Shown piece after piece: positions 5,373 to 9,650 of a stretch of 9,650 nucleotides of DNA. Under the pieces are notes generated by a model. It saw nothing but the letters and a program-made list of their open reading frames with translations. It had not been told where the DNA came from and searched no databases. The translations under genes and the position numbers were made by a program. The stretch lies in NCBI GenBank assembly GCA_036653535.1, contig JAVVTR010000033.1:1-9650 (forward strand), in the 5' to 3' direction. Within the stretch, counting starts at the first letter, position 1. Each line of letters begins with the position of its first letter. The DNA is from JAVVTR01 sp036653535 (GTDB lineage Bacteria; Bacteroidota; Bacteroidia; Bacteroidales; P3).

Positions 5373-6503
5373 ATGCAGAAAATACAAATGGTGGATCTCC
5401 AAAAACAATACAGTAAAATTTCTGCAGAAATTAATGCAAATTTAGCGAAAGTCATAGATAGTTGTGCCTTTATACATGGTCCAGAGGTAATGCAATTGGA
5501 AACTGCCTTACAAGAGTTTCTAAAGGTTAAACACGTAATTTCTTGTGGCAATGGAACCGATGCCCTACAAATTTCCATGATGGCCTTAGGCCTTAAACCT
5601 GGAGATGAAGTTATTACCACCGACTTTACTTTTGTAGCTACGGCTGAAGTAATTGCTCTTCTTGGACTCACCCCCGTATTAGTAGATGTTTTACCAAACA
5701 CTTTTAATATTGATCCTGAGGCCATATCTAAAGCCATAAGTCCTAAAACAAAAGCGATAGTCCCGGTACACCTCTTTGGCCAATGTGCTAACATGGAAGA
5801 AATATTAAATTTAGCAAAAAAGCACCACTTATGGGTCATTGAAGATGCCTGCCAAGCCATAGGTGCAGAATGTCTTTTTAAAAATGGAGAACGTTTTTCG
5901 GCTGGAACCATGGGAGATATTGGATGCACTTCATTTTTTCCATCCAAAAATTTAGGCTGTTATGGCGACGGAGGAGCTATTTTTACCAACGATGATGAAT
6001 TAGCCTCCCACTTGAAACAAATAGCTAATCACGGAATGAAAATTCGTTATTATCACGAGGAGATAGGTGTAAATTCTCGCTTGGATACTATACAGGCGGC
6101 GGTATTAAATGTGAAATTAAAATATTTAAACGCTTACAATAAAGCACGAAACCAAGCGGCAAACTATTACGACCAAGCCCTTGCAGAATGTAAAGAGCTA
6201 ATTCTTCCCAATCGTAGTGATTTTTCTACCCATGTATTTCATCAGTACACCTTACGTTGCCAAAACGAAAATCAAAGAGCCGCTTTGCAGGATCACCTAA
6301 AAAGTAAGGGCATTCCATCCATGGTGTATTATCCAGTACCTTTGCACCTGCAAAAAGCTTATCAAAACGATCGCTACCCAAAAGATTGCTTTCCTATAAC
6401 AGAAAAACTTTCTAAAAGTGTTCTTTCTTTACCTATGCACACGGAATTAGGGGAAGAACAATTAAAATTTATTACCGAGAGTGTCAAAGAATTTTTTAAT
6501 TAG
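5373..6503 (+). CDS. DegT/DnrJ/EryC1/StrS sugar aminotransferase, WbpE-like
   Basis: A 376-residue PLP enzyme of the family that aminates keto sugars on nucleotide carriers for LPS, capsule or glycoprotein glycans. The sequence closely tracks WbpE, which makes UDP-2-acetamido-3-amino-glucuronate: MVDLQKQ start, FIHGPEV, SCGNGTDALQ, PGDEVITTDFTFVATAE, PVHLFGQCA, IEDACQAIGA (D158 pairs with the PLP ring nitrogen), CTSFFPSKNLGCYGDGGA with the Schiff-base lysine K192, and VNSRLDTIQAA. C-terminal SMVYYPVPLHLQ and SLPMH complete the fold. Full length, no lesion. It stands alone, with no other sugar-biosynthesis or glycosyltransferase gene in the window, so the exact sugar is uncertain; related 3- or 4-aminotransferases (FdtB, WecE types) are alternatives. 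The stop codon is 17 bp before tRNA-Arg, so read-through into the tRNA is likely. Confidence 0.9.
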   Translation: MQKIQMVDLQKQYSKISAEINANLAKVIDSCAFIHGPEVMQLETALQEFLKVKHVISCGNGTDALQISMMALGLKPGDEVITTDFTFVATAEVIALLGLTPVLVDVLPNTFNIDPEAISKAISPKTKAIVPVHLFGQCANMEEILNLAKKHHLWVIEDACQAIGAECLFKNGERFSAGTMGDIGCTSFFPSKNLGCYGDGGAIFTNDDELASHLKQIANHGMKIRYYHEEIGVNSRLDTIQAAVLNVKLKYLNAYNKARNQAANYYDQALAECKELILPNRSDFSTHVFHQYTLRCQNENQRAALQDHLKSKGIPSMVYYPVPLHLQKAYQNDRYPKDCFPITEKLSKSVLSLPMHTELGEEQLKFITESVKEFFN

Positions 6504-6520
6504 TATTTCTTTTGACCAAT

Positions 6521-6595
6521 GGCCCCGTAGTTCAATGGATAGAACAAAAGTTTCCTAAACTTTAGATACGAGTTCGATTCTCATCGGGGCTACCA
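6521..6595 (+). tRNA. tRNA-Arg (anticodon CCU), CCA encoded
   Basis: A 75-nt cloverleaf: acceptor GGCCCCG / CGGGGCT with G1-U72 wobble, D arm GTTC..GAAC, a perfect anticodon stem AAAGT / ACTTT around loop TTCCTAA, A73 and a genomic CCA. The T stem ACGAG / CTCAT contains a C50/A64 mismatch. It follows the aminotransferase stop by 17 bp with no clear promoter of its own and precedes a strong terminator, which suggests processing from a shared transcript. Confidence 0.9.
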
Positions 6596-6600
6596 TTTAA

Positions 6601-6631
6601 AATCCACCTTTTCTATAAGGTGGATTTTTTT
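6601..6631 (+). terminator. Intrinsic terminator after tRNA-Arg
   Basis: A perfect 10-bp stem AATCCACCTT / AAGGTGGATT with a 6-nt loop TTCTAT, followed by a T tract to 6631. It begins 5 bp past the tRNA and should end the aminotransferase-tRNA transcript. Confidence 0.88.
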
Positions 6632-6868
6632 GTTAAGTTTGAAAGCATAATAAAATACGGTATGGCATGATTATTTTAAATTCATAAAACCACACCGAAA
6701 ATTTCAATCAGAAGTGCAACAAAATGTTCTCTCAAAAAAAATATTTCAGAATTCAGCAGATTAAGAATTAATTACTTAAGCTTATTTACAAGGCTTTTAC
6801 CACTCTTTTCAATGAATCATAGAGAAAACGTTAAGTTCTCTTACCCTTTCGTCTAAGAAACACCTTTT

Positions 6869-6904
6869 TTGTTAAAAAGATATAAAATTGTATATTTTTA
6901 ACAA
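6869..6904. repeat. Inverted repeat upstream of the sigma-factor promoter
   Basis: TTGTTAAAAA (6869-6878) and TTTTTAACAA (6895-6904) are perfect complements. After skipping a 2-nt bulge the pairing continues with TATA / TATA around an AAATTG loop, giving about 14 bp. It sits 30 bp upstream of the -7 box, a usual activator or operator position; as RNA it would be a nearly GC-free hairpin. Confidence 0.6.
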
Positions 6905-6934
6905 GGTTTTATCCCGTATCTAATAAATTATTTT

Positions 6935-6942
6935 TAATTTTG
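6935..6942 (+). promoter_or_regulatory. Bacteroidota -7 element for the sigma-factor gene
   Basis: TAATTTTG matches TAnnTTTG exactly, 113 bp before the ATG at 7056. The -33 position has only a T-rich stretch (6907-6910), so activity might need an activator or another sigma factor. Confidence 0.5.
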
Positions 6943-6955
6943 AAGAAATTTATCA

Positions 6956-6975
6956 ACAAGATATAAACATCTTGT
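6956..6975 (+). promoter_or_regulatory. Dyad symmetry just downstream of the predicted sigma-factor start site
   Basis: ACAAGAT and ATCTTGT form a perfect 7-bp inverted repeat with a 6-bp spacer (ATAAAC). It would fall within the first 30 nt of the transcript, so it could be an operator or a 5' hairpin that stabilises the mRNA. Confidence 0.5.
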
Positions 6976-7055
6976 AAACACCCTTTTGGTATGTGTAATT
7001 TAGAAAATATACAACATAACTAATTTACAATTAATAAGAATTAAAAAGTTTTATT

Positions 7056-7745
7056 ATGACAAAACGTTTACAAAAGCATTCCTTTTATAATAAAAAGGAT
7101 GCAAAAGAAGACAAAAGGGAAATTTTGGAGCTTCAAAAGGACCAAGAGTGTATTCCTGAAAAGGAAAAGGTGGAATTTGATTTTAATGAATCTGTAAAAA
7201 GCTGTTATCAAAGAATTTATGCTTATTTCTTAGTAAGTGTAAAAGACAAAGATACTGCAGACGATCTAACTCAAGAAACTCTTTTAACCGCACATCATGC
7301 TTGGTCTATTGGTAAATATCAAGAAGAAGGTCGCTTCCTTGGATGGATAATGTGTATTGCACACAGCCGTCTTATGGATCATTTTCGTCAAGTAAAACGT
7401 CATGTTACCATTTTACGAGAAACCAATCTTATCTGTGAAAGTCTTGGCTGGTCGGAACCTTTAGACAATTATCAAAAAGGAGTGGGTTATGAATCTTTCT
7501 ATTCTTTTAGTATAAAATCCAAAAGCGAGGCTCGTATGGATCTTGCAGCACATCTTTTACAATGTCATTTTGAAGATTTAGATCTACCGCCATCCTATAG
7601 ACAAGTTTTATACGAAAGGCACATTAAACTACTTTCTTTTAGGGAGATATCCACTAATTTAAAGGAACCTATATCTACTACTATGAGTAGATATTATTCT
7701 GCAATAAAAAAACTTAAAAAAATTTTTCTGCAGTTTAACGAATAA
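7056..7745 (+). CDS. RNA polymerase sigma-70 family factor, ECF type
   Basis: A 229-residue group 4 (ECF) sigma factor with sigma2 and sigma4 only. Region 2 covers about residues 47-116: YQRIYAYFLVSVKDKDTADD then LTQETLLTAHHAW (2.1-2.2, core binding) and GWIMCIAHSRLMDHFRQVKR (2.3-2.4, -10 recognition). Region 4 covers about 176-225 with LPPSYRQVLYERHIKLLSFREIS and a helix-turn-helix ending SRYYSAIKKLKKIF. It has a charged, lysine-rich 45-residue N-terminal extension and a long linker (about 117-170), making it longer than the usual 160-190 residues. No FecR-type or other anti-sigma gene follows; instead there is a hairpin and transposon debris. The target promoters are unknown. Its own promoter is framed by two dyads, which is compatible with regulated or self-controlled expression (inference). 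Confidence 0.9.
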   Translation: MTKRLQKHSFYNKKDAKEDKREILELQKDQECIPEKEKVEFDFNESVKSCYQRIYAYFLVSVKDKDTADDLTQETLLTAHHAWSIGKYQEEGRFLGWIMCIAHSRLMDHFRQVKRHVTILRETNLICESLGWSEPLDNYQKGVGYESFYSFSIKSKSEARMDLAAHLLQCHFEDLDLPPSYRQVLYERHIKLLSFREISTNLKEPISTTMSRYYSAIKKLKKIFLQFNE

Positions 7746-7753
7746 AAATAAAA

Positions 7754-7809
7754 GAACCAAGCCGTATCTTATAGCCTCTTTTTTAACTATCTAAGAAACG
7801 GCTTGGTTT
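7754..7809 (+). terminator. Long hairpin after the sigma-factor gene, possible terminator
   Basis: AACCAAGCCGT (7755-7765) pairs perfectly with ACGGCTTGGTT (7798-7808). After one mismatch, TCTTA (7767-7771) pairs with TAAGA (7792-7796), leaving a 20-nt loop. Position 8 bp after the stop fits a terminator, but only a short T run (TTTCT) follows. Rho-independent termination is plausible, not certain. Confidence 0.55.
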
Positions 7810-7833
7810 CTAAAAGACTTCGTTTCTAAAAGA
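7806..7833 (+). repeat. Short 12-bp direct repeat
   Basis: GTTTCTAAAAGA occurs at 7806-7817 and again at 7822-7833, four bases apart. It overlaps the 3' arm of the preceding hairpin and may be replication slippage. Confidence 0.45.
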
Positions 7834-7864
7834 ATCCCATAAAAGAACCAATAAATAAAGATTT

Positions 7865-8110
7865 GGAATAATCGAATTTTGTTGATATAAAAAGCACCAA
7901 ATATGCTATTCTAAATTTCTTCATTCGTATTTGAAGGCCATGCCTCCTATCCATCGAGGTAAATATTTGATTAGTATATGCTAAGTAGACATTCTAAAAA
8001 TCTTGATTTTGAAATATAAAGGAACACAATTTCTATTCAGTAATGAAAGCCATCTCAATAAAAATCAGCTCCTACAAGAAAAGCTTTATACCTTTCTCAC
8101 CAAGAAAACG
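7865..8110 (+). pseudogene. Remnant of an ISAon1-family orfA, older truncated copy
   Basis: No intact gene is present from 7834 to 8110. Broken frames give FLHSYLKAMPPIHRGKYLIS, then, after a stop and a shift, LKNLDFE and YKGTQF, which parallel the ISAon1 N-region pattern (xDFxIRGxxVFLHIRR ... SFDFAYKGTQ) found in the copy downstream. At DNA level 7993-8031 resembles 8419-8457, including GATTTTG, TATAAAGG and ACACAA in the same order with one indel. After it a frame runs through SNESHLNKNQLLQEKLYTF up to the inverted repeat at 8110 and is not recognised. This looks like an older, 3'-truncated copy next to, or cut by, the second element. Confidence 0.45.
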
Positions 8111-8133
8111 GATCAAGTAAAAAATAGGTTGGT
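8111..8133 (+). repeat. Left terminal inverted repeat of the ISAon1-like element
   Basis: It begins GATCAAGTAAAAAATAGG and continues TTGGT. It pairs with 9553-9576 in inverted orientation, with one gap and two substitutions, and lies 28 bp upstream of the first transposase ATG (8161). Confidence 0.7.
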
Positions 8134-8160
8134 AAAAATTGTAGATATTATTATTGTATT

Positions 8161-8520
8161 ATGGAAAGCACAGAAATACTAATTTTTACTACCTCAGGAG
8201 ATTGTATCCTATTTTGATATTGTTCGTATAGAGGAGAATGAATATGGACATCTATTTAGATGAGGAAAAATCGATACCAGAGAAAATAGGATCTAAAAAG
8301 ATTCAATCGCATCGTTTCACACCCAAACACGTCATTCAGGATTTTTCCATTCGTGGACGGGGTGTATTCCTTCATATCCGTCGCCGCAAGTGGTTGGATG
8401 TAGATAGGGCAGATATTTTCTAAGTCGTTTGATTTTGCGTATAAAGGCACACAACTCACCAAAAAGTTAACGTTATTTTTCTCCTTCGCAACTCGGCAAT
8501 TCAAGCAAGTTTAATTGCAC
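8161..8520 (+). pseudogene. ISAon1-family transposase N-region (OrfA), frameshifted
   Basis: Read across frames from ATG 8161, the protein is MESTEIL, then LLPQEIVSYFDIVRIEENEY, then DIYLDEEKSIPEKIGSKKIQ, TPKHVIQDFSIRGRGVFLHI and RRRKWLD, then SKSFDFAYKGTQLTKKL. This is the pattern of the ISAon1 family transposase N-region protein, a DNA-binding partner of the DDE subunit. Joining the pieces needs shifts near 8190, 8245 and 8415; the longest surviving frame is 61 codons (8238-8423). The lesions are too many for assembly error alone, so it is a pseudogene. Confidence 0.75.
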
Positions 8521-8579
8521 TCGTTTTGTCGTCGGTTCGTGGCTTTTTTAAAAGAAGCGCATCGATCACACCGCCACTA

Positions 8580-9543
8580 GTATTTCTTCCATCGCTTCGT
8601 TTTATAACGTAGATGGAAAATTACTCTCTACGCAGTATAAACATTACATCAGCGGATTTGAATATTGAGATCCGTTGCATCATGGCCAGGAATATGTTGT
8701 TTTTAAGAAGAATATGGGCGAATATCTATTTATGGATGAAACTTGTCTCTCGCAAGGAGAAGTTTATATCCTTCTGCCAATAAAGGCAAGAAAGGGAAAA
8801 CGGATTGTTTGGTGGTCATGATTAAGGGAAGCAATAGCGAAGTGGTGAGCAAGCATTTAACCATCTTGCCTCGTTCCCTACGTATGAAAGTAAAAGAAAT
8901 TACCATAGATCTAAGTCCTTCAATGAAAATCATCGCCAAACGTGCCTTTACAAAAGCCGATATCGTTTCAGACCGTTTCCATGTTCAAAACTCATGAACG
9001 AAGCAATCTCAGATTTACGAATTGATCATCGATGGAAGGCAATAGACTTGGAAAATGCAGAAATACAATTAGCTAAAAAAGTTAAAAGCCTTTTATTCCT
9101 CATATATTTTACAATGGAGATACATGAAGACAACACTTAGCTAGAAGTAGACATATGGTGATGAAACATCATTCCAAATAGACTTCATCTCAAAGAACTA
9201 GAGCTAAAATCTTATTTGAACACTATCTAGACATCGAACAATCTTATCAAATATCCATGGAGTGAACCGCTATATACAACCAAAAAATCACCGATAAGGA
9301 CATTGCTTTAACCAAACTTGCTCAGTGGTATGACCGTGTAGAAAAGTTAAATTGCAAGTTCTTTAATTCCGTAATCCAAACCATGCAAAACAACGATGCC
9401 ATATCTTAAACTACTTCGTCAATCGCTCAACCAATGCCGCCGCTGAATCTTTTAATGCGAAAGTAAAAGCTTTTCGTATACAATTTCGGGGCGTAAGAGA
9501 TATCCCCTTTTTCGTTTTTAGACTTGCTGAAATTTTTGCCTGA
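8580..9543 (+). pseudogene. ISAon1-family DDE transposase (OrfB), multiply broken
   Basis: Pieces in all three frames together form a complete ISL3-like DDE transposase: DGKLLSTQYKHYISGFEY, then QEYVVFKKNMGEYLFMDETC with the first catalytic Asp (codon 8735-8737), KVKEITIDLSPSMKIIAKRA with the second (8908-8910), SDRFHVQ, NEAISDLR, LAQWYDRVEKL, FFNSVIQTMQNN, and ILNYFVNRSTNAAAESFNAK with the catalytic Glu (9445-9447), ending FRGVRDIPFFVFRLAEIFA at stop 9541-9543. Lesions include a TGA at 8666-8668 where Trp is expected, shifts near 8776, 8995 and 9400, and further stops between 9120 and 9270. The catalytic residues survive, so it was once active. Confidence 0.8.
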
Positions 9544-9552
9544 TTTTTAAAA

Positions 9553-9576
9553 ACCAACCTGGATTTTTACTTGATC
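9553..9576 (-). repeat. Right terminal inverted repeat of the ISAon1-like element
   Basis: The reverse complement starts GATCAAGTAAAAATCCAGG and matches the left repeat at 8111-8133. It begins 9 bp after the transposase stop, normal for compact insertion sequences. From 9577 to 9650 I see no feature. Confidence 0.7.
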
Positions 9577-9650
9577 TCCTATAGTCCTATATTCCAAACT
9601 TAGGAATGTATCCGAAGCTATCTTATCTTTCCACTTTAAAAGCGAAGCTC

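Larger units (their letters stand above)
6632..7055 (+). other. Long intergenic region upstream of the sigma-factor gene
   Basis: No coding region, tRNA or recognisable RNA is visible from 6632 to about 6860. The 3' half holds the regulatory signals of the sigma-factor gene: an inverted repeat (6869-6904), a -7 box (6935-6942) and a second dyad (6956-6975), listed separately. The predicted leader is about 105 nt and A/T-rich. Confidence 0.6.
8110..9577 (+). mobile_element. Degenerate ISAon1-like insertion sequence with terminal inverted repeats
   Basis: The left end GATCAAGTAAAAAATAGG.. (8111-8133) and the reverse complement of the right end, GATCAAGTAAAAATCCAGG.. (9553-9576), agree over about 21 of 24 positions with one gap. 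They enclose a two-part transposase coding region reading rightward, so the element is about 1.47 kb, consistent with a full-length copy. No convincing target-site duplication is visible just outside the repeats. Both transposase reading frames carry several frameshifts and stops, so the copy is dead unless supplied in trans. The family assignment rests on remembered ISAon1 protein patterns. Confidence 0.75.

Noticed and set aside
5324..5947. Minus-strand open frame of 207 codons
   Set aside because: It is entirely antisense to the clear aminotransferase gene and its translation resembles no family; a shadow frame.
8743..8997. An 84-codon gene
   Set aside because: The longest intact piece of the broken ISAon1 transposase, containing the second catalytic Asp; not a separate gene.
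1..9650. CRISPR array, riboswitch, phage or defence-system genes
   Set aside because: No spaced short repeats, no conserved aptamer core I could recognise, and no nuclease, methylase or phage structural motifs on either strand.

Overview
The window looks like a draft-genome piece from an AT-rich member of the Bacteroidota. The evidence is several upstream boxes matching the Bacteroidota -7 element TAnnTTTG, A-rich leaders in place of strong Shine-Dalgarno sites, and families typical of the phylum (DUF2147 protein, FatA-like acyl-ACP thioesterase, ISAon1-type transposase). A run of ten N (244-253) marks an assembly gap. Two broken insertion sequences and at least one decayed gene suggest a host-associated or otherwise decaying genome; that last step is inference.

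Layout. 1-481: 5' end of an IS3-family element on the minus strand, with orfA crossed by the gap and orfB running off the left edge. 482-1333: decayed DNA with an unidentified C-terminal coding fragment, the N-terminus of a C39-peptidase bacteriocin-type ABC transporter knocked out by a one-base deletion at its catalytic cysteine, a 24-bp direct repeat and a small minus-strand remnant. 1334-2731: two minus-strand genes, a secreted DUF2147 protein followed by an acyl-ACP thioesterase. 2947-4206: cinA, divergent from that pair. 4351-4998: a DedA-family membrane protein. 5163-5239: tRNA-Met(CAU), minus strand, divergent from a DegT/DnrJ/EryC1 sugar aminotransferase resembling WbpE (5373-6503), which is followed 17 bp later by tRNA-Arg(CCU) and a strong intrinsic terminator. 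7056-7745: an ECF-type sigma factor with two dyad symmetries around its predicted promoter. 7865-9577: a truncated ISAon1-like remnant, then a nearly full-length but heavily mutated ISAon1-like element with recognisable terminal inverted repeats.

The intact genes are mostly housekeeping or envelope genes (fatty-acid release, NMN/pyridine-nucleotide salvage, membrane-lipid or envelope homeostasis, nucleotide-sugar amination, tRNAs) and do not form one pathway. I see no convincing new multi-gene system. The most useful leads are the dyads around the sigma-factor promoter, the stepwise decay of the C39 transporter, and the two generations of ISAon1-like DNA.
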